This document shows, in pieces, positions 6,037-12,531 of a stretch of DNA of 12,531 bases. Every line of letters begins with the position of its first letter. Positions within the stretch are counted from its first letter, which is position 1. Origin of the DNA: Alkaliphilus hydrothermalis (lineage in GTDB: Bacteria > Bacillota > Clostridia > Peptostreptococcales > Natronincolaceae). Both the position numbers and the translations under genes were made by a program. The notes under the pieces were generated by a model. That model did not search any database and was not told the origin of the DNA. It saw only the letters and a list, made by a program, of their open reading frames with translations. The stretch spans positions 1 to 12,531 of the forward strand of contig NZ_JAFBEE010000036.1 of the NCBI RefSeq assembly GCF_016908555.1. The letters run 5' to 3'.

Positions 6037-7347
6037 TTGTTATTCGAAAACCTAGATATAATTGAGCCCATACAGAGGGCATTAAAAACAGAAGGATATA
6101 CTAAACCAACACCTATACAAGAAAAAGCTATTCCAGCACTACTTAAAGGAAAAGATTTATTAGGTTGTGCCCAAACAGGCACTGGAAAGACAGCAGCCTT
6201 TGCAATTCCCATTTTACAAGGACTTTCATCTGAATCAAAAAAACTAATAGGAAAGAGACAAATACAAGCATTGATATTGGCTCCAACTAGAGAACTTGCG
6301 ATTCAAATCGGAGATAGTTTTAAGACCTATGGCAGACATTTAGGGCTTAAAACACTGGTGATCTATGGTGGAGTATCTCAAAATCCCCAGACGAAAGCTT
6401 TGGGCATTGGAGTAGATATTCTTGTGGCTACCCCAGGTAGATTACTGGACCTAATCAAGCAAAGATTTGTATCTTTAAATCATATAAAGCACTTTGTACT
6501 TGACGAAGCAGATCAGATGCTTGATATGGGGATGATTGAAGATGTAAGGAAAATTATAAAATACATTCCAGACACCAGACAAACACTATTTTTCTCTGCA
6601 ACTATGCCTAAAGAAATTGGTAAGCTAGCAGATTCGATACTAAAAGATCCAGTAAAGGTAGCAATCACTCCTGTATCATCTACAGTGGAAATCATAGATC
6701 AATCGGTCTATTACGTGAATCAAAGTAATAAGATACATTTGTTAATTCATTTATTAAAAAATAAATCTATCGTTTCAGCCTTAGTGTTCTCAAGAACAAA
6801 GCATGGGGCCAATAAAATAGTGAAATCTTTGGAGTTGGCTGGCTTAAATGCTCAAGCGATTCATGGTAACAAATCTCAAAATGCCCGACAGTTAGCTTTA
6901 AACAATTTTAAAGAGGGAAAAATAAGAATACTGGTTGCCACAGATATTGCAGCCAGAGGTATTGATATTGATGAATTATCCCATGTGATTAATTTTGATT
7001 TACCAGAGGTACCAGAAACCTATGTTCATAGAATAGGACGAACTGGACGAGCAGGCCTTGGAGGAATTGCAATTGCTTTTTGTAGCCAAGACGAAAAACC
7101 GCTACTACAGGGAATCCAAAAACTAATATCAAAGACAATACCAGTAGTTGAAGAGCATCCATTCCCATTAATAGAGAGTGCTACTGAGTCAAAAAAAGTC
7201 ATTAACAGAAAATCTTCAGCAACTAAAAGCAACACACCTAAACATAGAAGAGGAGCAACAGCTGGCTCCACTAAGAAGAATTGGGGAAAAAGTAGCAAAT
7301 CAAGGAACTCCTCTAAAGGAAATAGGAAAGAAAAGAAGTGGGATTAA
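6037..7347 (+). CDS. DEAD-box ATP-dependent RNA helicase (RhlE-like)
   Basis: The 436-residue protein has all helicase motifs: Q motif GYTKPTPIQ (20-28), Walker A AQTGTGKT (45-52), PTRELA (83-88), TPGR (132-135), DEAD (156-159), SAT (187-189), DIAARGID (303-310) and HRIGRTGR (331-338). It would unwind or remodel RNA duplexes in the cytoplasm, and such helicases act in ribosome assembly and cold adaptation. Residues from about 380 onward form a low-complexity, K/R/S-rich basic tail, usual for RNA binding in this group. The start is TTG at 6037, with AAGGAG (6023-6028) 8 bases upstream; the resulting (M)LFENL opening fits the family. The leader is long, as in many cold-induced genes, but cold control is inference. 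Confidence 0.95.
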   Translation: MLFENLDIIEPIQRALKTEGYTKPTPIQEKAIPALLKGKDLLGCAQTGTGKTAAFAIPILQGLSSESKKLIGKRQIQALILAPTRELAIQIGDSFKTYGRHLGLKTLVIYGGVSQNPQTKALGIGVDILVATPGRLLDLIKQRFVSLNHIKHFVLDEADQMLDMGMIEDVRKIIKYIPDTRQTLFFSATMPKEIGKLADSILKDPVKVAITPVSSTVEIIDQSVYYVNQSNKIHLLIHLLKNKSIVSALVFSRTKHGANKIVKSLELAGLNAQAIHGNKSQNARQLALNNFKEGKIRILVATDIAARGIDIDELSHVINFDLPEVPETYVHRIGRTGRAGLGGIAIAFCSQDEKPLLQGIQKLISKTIPVVEEHPFPLIESATESKKVINRKSSATKSNTPKHRRGATAGSTKKNWGKSSKSRNSSKGNRKEKKWD

Positions 7348-7414
7348 ATAAGAGTATGTACCATAAAGCGCTACCTAAAAAGGGATAGCTAGTTTTAGTT
7401 TTATAACGAATAAG

Positions 7415-7454
7415 AAAGTTCTACATTAAATTAATATAAAAGAGAACTTTTTCG
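7415..7454 (+). terminator. terminator of the RNA helicase gene
   Basis: AAAGTTCT (7415-7422) pairs with AGAACTTT (7443-7450) and runs into further T residues (CTTTTTC), 68 bases after the helicase stop. A second small hairpin, TCTTCC-GAA-GGAAGA (7486-7500), follows before the next gene. Confidence 0.6.
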
Positions 7455-7550
7455 TAAATGAGTTTCAACATAAGTTATCAATAAATCTTCCGAAGGAAGA
7501 CTTTGTTCTAAATGATTAAGAATCTAAATAAATAGAAAGGTTGGGATTAT

Positions 7551-7994
7551 ATGAGGTATGATAAAGAAATAGTTGAGTTGCCTTCAAATTTTAATGATTT
7601 AAAGAAGGCGGCGTTTCGAACGGCCAACTGGAAAGACCGCATAAATGCTGTTGATGAGTTAGGTCGATGGAAGAGTCAGCAGACCATTGACATTCTATCC
7701 CGTGTTTTAGAGGAGGATGGGGTGTATAGGGTTAGAGAAGCCGCCTACAATAAACTTGTTAAATTTGGTGAAGATGCTTCAAGACCCACTAGGAAAGAAG
7801 GAGAACTTTTTAGAGACATAAAGAAAATATTAACGAGAATCAAAAAGAGCTTGCCAGAAAATCATACAATAGAAGACTTCAAAGAGAAGTTTAAAAAGAT
7901 GAGAAGTGATGTATATGATACATATGAAGGTGAAAAGGGTGCAGAGTTTGATCAATGGATCGAAAATATGTGGGCATCTTTATCTAAAAAATAG
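7551..7994 (+). CDS. HEAT-repeat domain protein (147 aa)
   Basis: Residues about 25-75 form two helix pairs with HEAT-repeat spacing: DRINAVDELGRWKSQQTIDI (29-48) and then a second pair containing VYRVREAAYNKLVKFG (58-73), with the characteristic V-R-x-A-A positions. The C-terminal half is highly charged and predicted helical (IKKILTRIKK, FKEKFKKMRSD), ending WIENMWASLSKK. HEAT repeats are protein-protein or lyase-associated scaffolds; no catalytic residue is seen and no partner is encoded nearby. There is no signal peptide, so it is cytoplasmic. AAAGGTTGG lies a few bases before the ATG. It forms a single-gene unit bounded by hairpins. Its function is unknown. Confidence 0.75.
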   Translation: MRYDKEIVELPSNFNDLKKAAFRTANWKDRINAVDELGRWKSQQTIDILSRVLEEDGVYRVREAAYNKLVKFGEDASRPTRKEGELFRDIKKILTRIKKSLPENHTIEDFKEKFKKMRSDVYDTYEGEKGAEFDQWIENMWASLSKK

Positions 7995-8023
7995 GCTTTG
8001 TAGTACTAAAATCTAAAAAATTT

Positions 8024-8060
8024 AACCGTATTGAGTTCGTTGACTTGATACGGTTTTTTT
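8024..8060 (+). terminator. rho-independent terminator after the HEAT-repeat gene
   Basis: AACCGTAT (8024-8031) pairs perfectly with ATACGGTT (8048-8055) and is followed by an uninterrupted T-run to 8060. It lies 30 bases after the stop codon. Confidence 0.85.
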
Positions 8061-8061
8061 A

Positions 8062-8399
8062 TTGTCTTAAGACTCTTTTTAAGGTGAACGAATAGAATGT
8101 TACATCCCCAAATGCAATGGAAGTTTGTTATGATCCCTAGACTAAGTACTCCCATAGATATATAATTAGTTCATGGAAAATACTAGGTAAACTAACAGGA
8201 CGGGAAATATGAACATAAATAAAAAAAGATGGTAGCTGGTACAATTTGAAATGACAGCAAATACACAACAGTATTATGAGAAAAACGGATTTTACTAACA
8301 ACATTTTACTTGAAGTTATTTAAGAAAAGTATATTAAACACTGGGGTAGAATCCTTACGATATAGGGCAGGTGTTCAAAATTGATAAGGAGGGGCAATC
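8062..8399. other. intergenic region upstream of the adenosine deaminase gene
   Basis: No gene is supported here. The longest start-to-stop frame noticed is 15 codons (ATG in GAAATGACAGCAAAT near 8252) without a ribosome binding site. A possible promoter, TTGAAG (8310-8315), 16 bases, TATTAA (8332-8337), lies about 60 bases before the deaminase start. Confidence 0.4.
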
Positions 8400-9344
8400 A
8401 TGACGGATTCACAGAGATTCATAGAAGGACTAAAGCAAAACGACATCAACATACTGAAAACTGTACCAAAAGCAGATTTACACAACCACTATCCCCTAGG
8501 AGGAAATAAAGAATTTATCCATAAACAAACAGGAAAGCTCATCAATCCCGTAAATGGTAAATTACTCAGCATGGGAGATATGCACAAATGGGTAAATGAA
8601 AATATAGGGGACACCCTACAAGGGAAAGAAGGAAGGATACTTGCACTAGATGCATGTTTCCAACAGGCGGCAGAGGACAATATTGCAGTATTGGACATAG
8701 GTGAAGATGTTTGGGCTAAGGACGCAATCTTTGGAGGAAATCTTCATGAAATGATAAAACTGTTTTATAAGAGTAGAGAAACCTATGCACCCAGAACGAA
8801 ACTAAGTTTTCAAATAGGTTTATCTAGGCATTGCAGCATTAAATCACTCCTAAAATGGTCAGAAGAATTTTTTGAAGAAGATTGCTTTAACTCTATAGAC
8901 TTATATGCTGATGAGTTTGCTCAACCTATAGAAAACTTTAAGCCTCTATATCGAAAGGCTAAGGAAAAGAAGCTGATATTAAAAGCCCATGTGGGGGAAT
9001 GGGGGACAGCAGATGATGTAATGAGGGCTGTTGAGGAACTAGAGTTGGATGAAGTACAGCATGGGATTGCAGCGGCCCAATCCCATAGAGTAATGAACTT
9101 TCTAGCTGATCATAAAATCAGGCTAAATATTTGCCCCACCAGCAATGTCAAACTATCAAGGGTCGATTCCCTGAAAAACCACCCCATAAGAAAACTATAT
9201 GACAATGGAGTAATCGTCACCATCAACTCAGATGATGCTTTAGTATTTGGCAATAGTGTATCACAGGAATTTCTAGATTTGTATTCTTGTGGCTTATTTA
9301 CGGCGGAGGAGTTAGATGAAATTCGATTAAATGGTTTGAAGTAA
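8400..9344 (+). CDS. adenosine deaminase family metal-dependent hydrolase, short C-terminus
   Basis: This TIM-barrel amidohydrolase family enzyme would hydrolyse adenosine or a related aminopurine to the oxo form with release of ammonia. Expected residues are present: KADLHNH (24-30) with zinc ligands H28 and H30; LYADEF (168-173) in place of the usual GDE stretch; KAHVGEWG (195-202) with ligand H197 and catalytic E200; VQHG (219-222) with H221; ICPTSN (244-249); and INSDDA (275-280) with D278 and D279. The family more often has LHxHLxG and TDDP, so this is a divergent branch and the substrate may not be adenosine itself. At 314 residues it lacks the last 20 or so usually seen, stopping at ELDEIRLNGLK. 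AAGGAGG (8387-8393) precedes the ATG. A damaged area begins directly after the stop. Confidence 0.85.
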   Translation: MTDSQRFIEGLKQNDINILKTVPKADLHNHYPLGGNKEFIHKQTGKLINPVNGKLLSMGDMHKWVNENIGDTLQGKEGRILALDACFQQAAEDNIAVLDIGEDVWAKDAIFGGNLHEMIKLFYKSRETYAPRTKLSFQIGLSRHCSIKSLLKWSEEFFEEDCFNSIDLYADEFAQPIENFKPLYRKAKEKKLILKAHVGEWGTADDVMRAVEELELDEVQHGIAAAQSHRVMNFLADHKIRLNICPTSNVKLSRVDSLKNHPIRKLYDNGVIVTINSDDALVFGNSVSQEFLDLYSCGLFTAEELDEIRLNGLK

Positions 9345-9389
9345 GATTTGGTGAGTCAATTATGAGTCGATAGCGAGTCGATGAGTTGA

Positions 9390-9409
9390 TGGGGACGGTT
9401 CCCTATGAC
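9390..9409. repeat. REP-like hairpin fragment
   Basis: GATGGGGACGGTTCCCTATGAC contains GGGA-CGGT-TCCC (9394-9405). From memory, GGGGACGGTTCC motifs recur in Firmicute genomes as parts of REP-type repeats linked to Y1 (IS200-like) transposases. The short direct echoes GAGTCAATTATGAGTCGATAG and GAGTCGATGAGTTGATG precede it. No transposase is present here, so the assignment rests on motif resemblance only. Confidence 0.3.
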
Positions 9410-9418
9410 TTTATATGG

Positions 9419-9502
9419 CATCCCTCTGTGGGCGAGGCAGATTGTTATGCAGTCAACTTTAAAGACCCAGATAGGATGAAAGTAGAAATGACTACTGAAT
9501 AA
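9419..9502 (+). pseudogene. 3' remnant of a second VOC (glyoxalase-fold) gene
   Basis: The frame reads HPSVGEADCYAVNFKDPDRM, then KVEMTTE and TAA. It aligns without gaps to the C-terminus of the VOC protein encoded at 2171-2563 (HPYAGGPDYYAVYFEDPDRM, then KVEITAE). Twenty-two consecutive bases are identical between 2523-2544 and 9462-9483. No start, ribosome binding site or N-terminal module is left, so it cannot make a functional protein. The 5' part appears replaced by the REP-like segment that follows the deaminase gene. Confidence 0.85.
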
Positions 9503-9507
9503 ATACG

Positions 9508-9536
9508 TTGACAGTAAAAACAGAATATATTATACT
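9508..9536 (+). promoter_or_regulatory. sigma-A promoter of the riboswitch-cblT-cblS transcript
   Basis: TTGACA (9508-9513), a 17-base spacer and TATACT (9531-9536) is a near-consensus vegetative promoter. Transcription would begin near 9543, just before the riboswitch aptamer. Confidence 0.85.
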
Positions 9537-9552
9537 ATAACTGAAAAAAGAG

Positions 9553-9700
9553 CGTAGTTAGGTGCCCACGAGGGAGAATAGGGAATGAAGTGTAAATCTT
9601 CAGCGGACCCACCACTGTGATGAGGAGCCTTTGCCAAAACCACCTGTATAGGGAAGGGGCAAAAGGCGTTGATTCGAGCCAGGAGACCTGCCTATCTACG
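9553..9700 (+). promoter_or_regulatory. cobalamin (adenosylcobalamin-type) riboswitch aptamer
   Basis: Outer stem CGTAG (9553-9557) pairs with CTACG (9696-9700). Conserved parts occur in order: TTAGGTGCCC, a GAATAGGGAA segment, the core AGCGGACCCACCACTGTGA (9602-9620), a peripheral stem with GGGGCAAAAGGC, and the B12 box GCCAGGAGACCTGCC (9678-9692). It binds a cobalamin and is expected to reduce expression of the downstream genes when the vitamin is abundant. Confidence 0.95.
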
Positions 9701-9721
9701 AAGCGTCATGAAGGATGGTAA

Positions 9722-9766
9722 AGTTCATGGTCTATTTGTGATACAAGTAGACTATGGACTTTTTTT
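9722..9766 (+). terminator. riboswitch expression-platform terminator
   Basis: The arm at 9722-9738 (AGTTCATGGTCTATTTG) pairs with CAAGTAGACTATGGACT (9744-9760) over 17 pairs including a few G-T, with a 5-base loop and a run of seven T residues. It lies 22 bases after the aptamer and about 105 bases before cblT, the arrangement of a transcription-terminating OFF switch. Confidence 0.92.
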
Positions 9767-9871
9767 CATGCTAAAATATAGGGCTGATTTCCAACCATTG
9801 GGCAATGTATTTAATTACTGATACATCGGAGAGGTTCTGTATTTGAATAAATTAGATTAGGAGGAGAAAAA

Positions 9872-10384
9872 ATGAGGGAAAGTACTAAAAAAATGGTTTG
9901 GATGGGTATGCTAATTGCCCTAAGTTTTGTAGGAGCAAACATAAAGATTCCAGGTCCATACCAAAGTATTGCATTGGACTCATTGCCTGCGTTTTTGGGG
10001 GCATTGATGCTGGGGGGAAGTGCTGGTGCCATCATAGGCTTTTTAGGGCATATGCTAACGGCAGCCACAGCTGGGTTCTATATGACGTTACCAGTACATA
10101 TTATTGTGGCAGTGACGATGGCCATCACAATGGTTGGATTTAGCTTTGCCTATAGGAAGACCAATCTAGTTGTGGCGGGAATAGTAGGTATTATTCTAAA
10201 TGGCGTAGGGGCACCCCTTATATTGTTGTTGATGCCAAAGTTCGGTTGGCCTTTCTTCATGGGGATCGTACCATTCCTATTGGTGGCAAGTGGAGTCAAT
10301 GTATTACTGAGCATTGGATTATTTACAGCGTTAAATAAATCAGGTGTTGGATTTAATAAGGGGTTCATTGAAGATGGGAAGTAA
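9872..10384 (+). CDS. cblT: ECF transporter S component, predicted alpha-ribazole transporter CblT
   Basis: The 170-residue integral membrane protein has about five to six hydrophobic helices starting near residues 9, 36, 50, 76, 97 and 125. The N-terminal cytoplasmic tail RESTKKMVWMGMLIALSFVG is typical of ECF S components, which use a shared energising module encoded elsewhere. The assignment to alpha-ribazole, the lower-ligand nucleoside of cobalamin, rests on three points: the upstream B12 riboswitch, the overlapping kinase gene cblS, and the known cblT-cblS pairing in Listeria and Geobacillus. AGGAGG (9859-9864) is 7 bases from the ATG. Uptake of another B12 precursor by this S component is the main alternative. 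Confidence 0.8.
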   Translation: MRESTKKMVWMGMLIALSFVGANIKIPGPYQSIALDSLPAFLGALMLGGSAGAIIGFLGHMLTAATAGFYMTLPVHIIVAVTMAITMVGFSFAYRKTNLVVAGIVGIILNGVGAPLILLLMPKFGWPFFMGIVPFLLVASGVNVLLSIGLFTALNKSGVGFNKGFIEDGK

Positions 10385-11096
10385 ATATCGAGATGTGGAC
10401 TTGGTGCCCTTGCCAAATGATGATGTATTGGTCATTGCCTGTGATTCCTGTGGTGCCATCGGTTTCAAGGAACATGACGTGGTGGAGGCACCTCCTTTTA
10501 TTGTGGGCAAGTATACTGTCCGGGTTTGTCTTATGGAAATCTTTGCAGTAGGGGCACTACCTATAGCTATAACAGTGAGTATCTGTAATGAAATGGAGCC
10601 AACTGGAAGGGAAATGATTAAGGGGATTCAAGATGAACTAGAGTCATGTAATCTCCAGCTACCAATGACCATCAGCACTGAAAAAAATATGCCAACCACC
10701 ATGACGGCCATAGGAGTGAATATAGTAGGAACTTGTAAAGAAAATCATTTAATACATGAAAGGGTTTCTGAAGGGGATGAGGTATACTTAATGGGAATTC
10801 CTAAGGTAGGTCAAGAAGTATTACCGGATCAGGGGGAAATTGCCACCATCTCAGATGTTATGATGGCCCTCCAGTGGGATTCTGTTAAAGAAATCATTCC
10901 CCTCGGTTCTTCTGGAATTAAGGGGGAGTTAGATAAGTTGTGGACCTACACAGGGTTGGATATTGAAATGGATGAGGACATTGCGATAGACCTGGAGAAG
11001 TCGGCAGGCCCCTGTACTGCGGTATTGTTGTTTTGTGAAACTCCTATTGTGGAGGACTGTAATGTGCCATTGGTCAGGCTTGGGAAGCTTAAATAA
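10374..11096 (+). CDS. cblS: alpha-ribazole kinase CblS (PurM/AIR synthase-like fold)
   Basis: The 240-residue protein resembles the PurM-like ATP-binding family. It shows an acidic N-terminal segment, VLVIACDSCGAIGFKEHD (18-35), which carries the family's metal/ATP-binding aspartate and glycine turn. A central helix near MEIFAVGALPIAITVSICNE (54-73) follows, and the C-terminal half (GDEVYLMGIPKVGQEVL and beyond) is the second half-domain. It would phosphorylate alpha-ribazole to alpha-ribazole 5'-phosphate for attachment to the corrin ring, bypassing CobT. ATG 10374 is preferred to the GTG at 10344 because AAGGGG lies 10 bases before it and the family similarity starts here. It overlaps cblT by 11 bases, implying translational coupling under the same riboswitch. 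Confidence 0.8.
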   Translation: MGSKYRDVDLVPLPNDDVLVIACDSCGAIGFKEHDVVEAPPFIVGKYTVRVCLMEIFAVGALPIAITVSICNEMEPTGREMIKGIQDELESCNLQLPMTISTEKNMPTTMTAIGVNIVGTCKENHLIHERVSEGDEVYLMGIPKVGQEVLPDQGEIATISDVMMALQWDSVKEIIPLGSSGIKGELDKLWTYTGLDIEMDEDIAIDLEKSAGPCTAVLLFCETPIVEDCNVPLVRLGKLK

Positions 11097-11171
11097 GAAA
11101 ATCTGACGAGATTCTCAAGATTTGGTTACTATAGATGTAGTTGAATTATGCAGCAGAGGCAAAGGTACATC

Positions 11172-11219
11172 GATGGGAGGCGGAGAGTAGGGTATTCCCA
11201 CAAACTCTACCGATCCATC
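11172..11219. other. long imperfect hairpin downstream of cblS
   Basis: Nested arms pair in order: GATGG/CCATC (11172-11176 with 11215-11219), CGG/CCG, AGAGT/ACTCT (11184-11188 with 11204-11208) and GGG/CCC with a TATT loop. Small internal loops separate them, as in a structured RNA. There is no T-run, so it is not a normal terminator. It could be a 3'-UTR element, a small RNA or a repeat. Confidence 0.4.
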
Positions 11220-11265
11220 TGGAATAAGCAAAGGCTTTAACAAGATTTCAGTAGCATGGCAAAAC

Positions 11266-11303
11266 AAATAAAGCAAGCTGGCAAAAGTCGGCTTGCTTTA
11301 TTT
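11266..11303. terminator. bidirectional terminator between cblS and the convergent regulator
   Basis: AAATAAAGCAAGC (11266-11278) pairs perfectly with GCTTGCTTTATTT (11291-11303). Further T-G and G-C pairs extend it up to an AAAA loop. A- and T-rich flanks on both sides allow it to end transcription from cblTS and from the minus-strand regulator gene. Confidence 0.9.
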
Positions 11304-11361
11304 GATATCAAACTAAAGCATGGATAAAAAGAAAAAAGGTATATCCAGGTAATTTGATAAG

Positions 11362-12264
11362 TTATGATATTCCCCTATAAAAACCCATACGATTAGCCAC
11401 CTCTACCACATCCTCAATACTACTGGCAAAGTCATCTGCGCCTAAGGATTTCCAAAGTAAGGGATCATGGGATATGCCCCTTCCACCAACAAGAATTTTT
11501 AATGGTTTATTAATGTAATTAGTTCGAATCGTCTTAATTAATGACTGCATACCATTTATATGTTGATCCATTGTTACAGATATAGCCACTAAATCAATAG
11601 ATTTTTCATCTAAAAAATTGATTAAACTATCCGTAGGGACATTTGTACCTAGGTAAAAAGTCTCCCAACCATCCTCCTCTAAAAGGTGAGAAATCATTTT
11701 TAAAGCGATAGAATGTCCTTCCCCATGGGTGCAGAGGAGGGCAACACGATTTTTTTTCTTATGTAGTGGAGTAATTTGAGTTGCCAACTGTGCCAATATA
11801 TTTTCCGTAGCTAGGGAAAAAAAGTGTTCATCACTAACTGAAATTCGATTTTCTTCCCAGCCTTTGCCGATCTCCACCAGTGAAGGAGCGATAACATTGG
11901 AATACAAATCCTTTAAGGAAATTCCCATCTGGAGGGCATAAACTAAACCCTCATAGACCCCTTGTTTATTTCCCTTTAACAGCTCCTCTAAATAAATTTT
12001 TTGTAGGTGTGGAAGATCGATCCGAAAGGAAGACTGTTTCAAAAAAGGTAGAGGGAAATTCTTTTTGTCATTACCTAGTAAAAAATCTAAAGATACATTA
12101 AACAATTTAGCGATCGAATTTAGAATGTCTTGGTTCGGGAATCTAATACTCCCTTCGTAATTGGCTATGGTTGTTTGGGCAAGACCTAATTTTTTCGCCA
12201 GTGTTTTTTGAGTAAATCTATTCTTTTTTCTTAACAATTTTAATCGAGTTCCAAAACTGTCCAT
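11362..12264 (-). CDS. XRE-type HTH fused to a CarH-like cobalamin-binding module
   Basis: The 300-residue protein starts with an XRE (HTH_3) domain, about 5-63, including QKTLAKKLGLAQTTIANYEG (19-38). A short linker leads to a four-helix B12-binding cap (about 85-165) with GWEENRISVSDEH (135-147). This is the W-x9-EH pattern that contacts the upper face of adenosylcobalamin in CarH and methionine synthase-like caps. A Rossmann-type B12-binding domain follows (about 172-297) with GEGHSIAL (181-188), where H184 is the probable lower axial ligand. SVT (229-231) and VGGRG (259-263) match the remaining Dx/ExHxxG-SxT-GG signature. It probably binds DNA in a cobalamin-dependent, perhaps light-dependent, way. 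TCCTCCTAA in the plus strand gives AGGAGG 6 bases before the ATG. It is convergent with the cblTS operon. CarH itself uses a MerR-type HTH, so this pairing is unusual. Confidence 0.88.
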   Translation of the reverse strand: MDSFGTRLKLLRKKNRFTQKTLAKKLGLAQTTIANYEGSIRFPNQDILNSIAKLFNVSLDFLLGNDKKNFPLPFLKQSSFRIDLPHLQKIYLEELLKGNKQGVYEGLVYALQMGISLKDLYSNVIAPSLVEIGKGWEENRISVSDEHFFSLATENILAQLATQITPLHKKKNRVALLCTHGEGHSIALKMISHLLEEDGWETFYLGTNVPTDSLINFLDEKSIDLVAISVTMDQHINGMQSLIKTIRTNYINKPLKILVGGRGISHDPLLWKSLGADDFASSIEDVVEVANRMGFYRGIS

Positions 12265-12304
12265 TATTATCCTCCTAACCCTCCATATAATATATATTCA
12301 TATA

Positions 12305-12375
12305 ATACCACAAAATGAAATATGTATACAAATATTTTACTAATATATTGTTTAAAAATATGCACATTGTGGTAT
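12305..12375. promoter_or_regulatory. inverted-repeat pair in the regulator promoter, candidate operator
   Basis: ATACCACAA (12305-12313) and TTGTGGTAT (12367-12375) are exact 9-base inverted copies 53 bases apart, upstream of the minus-strand regulator. Between them lies the palindrome TGTATACA (12323-12330). One arm overlaps a plausible minus-strand -35 (TTGTGG), so these are good candidates for self-binding sites of the regulator. The assignment is inferred from position and symmetry. Confidence 0.45.
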
Positions 12376-12531
12376 TTATGAAATACAACCAACGAAATTA
12401 AATAAATATAATATAGATAGACTAATTAATTGAATGAGGTAGTGTAAAGTAGGTTATGAAAAACTAGAGTAAGAAAAATAGCACTAACTAAAGCATTAGG
12501 AACTTCAAATCCATATTAGTTAAGTGTCTAT
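12376..12531. other. A/T-rich upstream flank without a recognisable gene
   Basis: A TATAAT hexamer is at 12407-12412 on the plus strand but has no good -35, and no start codon with an open frame follows before the end of the window. Confidence 0.4.

Noticed and set aside
6003..7298. Minus-strand open frames across the RNA helicase
   Set aside because: They lie opposite conserved helicase motifs and have no domain or start signal of their own.
10344..10373. GTG start adding 10 residues to CblS
   Set aside because: It lies deeper inside cblT without a ribosome binding site. ATG 10374 has AAGGGG upstream and matches the start of family similarity.
9811..10416. Extra frames on both strands across cblT
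   Set aside because: They are shadows of the membrane protein frame, and the minus-strand ones would run against the riboswitch-driven transcript without a promoter.

Overview
The window looks like chromosomal DNA of a low-G+C, spore-former-type member of the Firmicutes, most likely class Clostridia. Support for this comes from the A/T-rich coding sequence, strong AGGAGG-type ribosome binding sites, TTG/GTG starts, A/T hairpin terminators and a cobalamin riboswitch driving a cblT-cblS pair. An Alkaliphilus-like anaerobe would fit, but that is an impression and not a database result. No rRNA, tRNA, CRISPR array or complete transposase was seen.

Region 1 (1 to about 3060) is an accessory, decaying patchwork. 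It opens with the 3' end of a group II intron (domains V and VI), followed by a G+C-richer tract of unknown origin. Then come single-gene units, each with its own ribosome binding site: a RibD/DHFR-like reductase, a 56-residue two-helix membrane protein, a GNAT acetyltransferase and a VOC (glyoxalase-fold) protein. The VOC gene sits behind a leader that can fold in two mutually exclusive ways. Broken small genes lie between these units, and a long structured non-coding stretch closes the region.

Region 2 (about 3060 to 8060) holds a TetR-family regulator behind a perfect 20-bp palindrome, a methyl-accepting chemotaxis protein broken by a single extra base, a DEAD-box RNA helicase with a long leader, and a small HEAT-repeat protein with a good terminator.

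Region 3 (about 8060 to 9500) holds an adenosine deaminase family enzyme with a short C-terminus. It is followed by a REP-like GGGGACGGTTCCC hairpin and the last 27 codons of a second VOC gene that is nearly identical to the 3' end of the VOC gene in region 1.

Region 4 (about 9500 to 12531) is the most coherent part and concerns vitamin B12. A consensus promoter drives a cobalamin riboswitch with a textbook terminator, then cblT (ECF transporter S component for alpha-ribazole) overlapping cblS (alpha-ribazole kinase). Convergent to it, across a bidirectional terminator, is a regulator that joins an XRE-type HTH to a CarH-like cobalamin-binding module (W-x9-EH cap motif plus a candidate axial histidine). 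This looks like a B12-sensing, possibly light-sensing, transcription factor built on a different DNA-binding domain from the MerR-type CarH. It is the best candidate in the window for an undescribed system.
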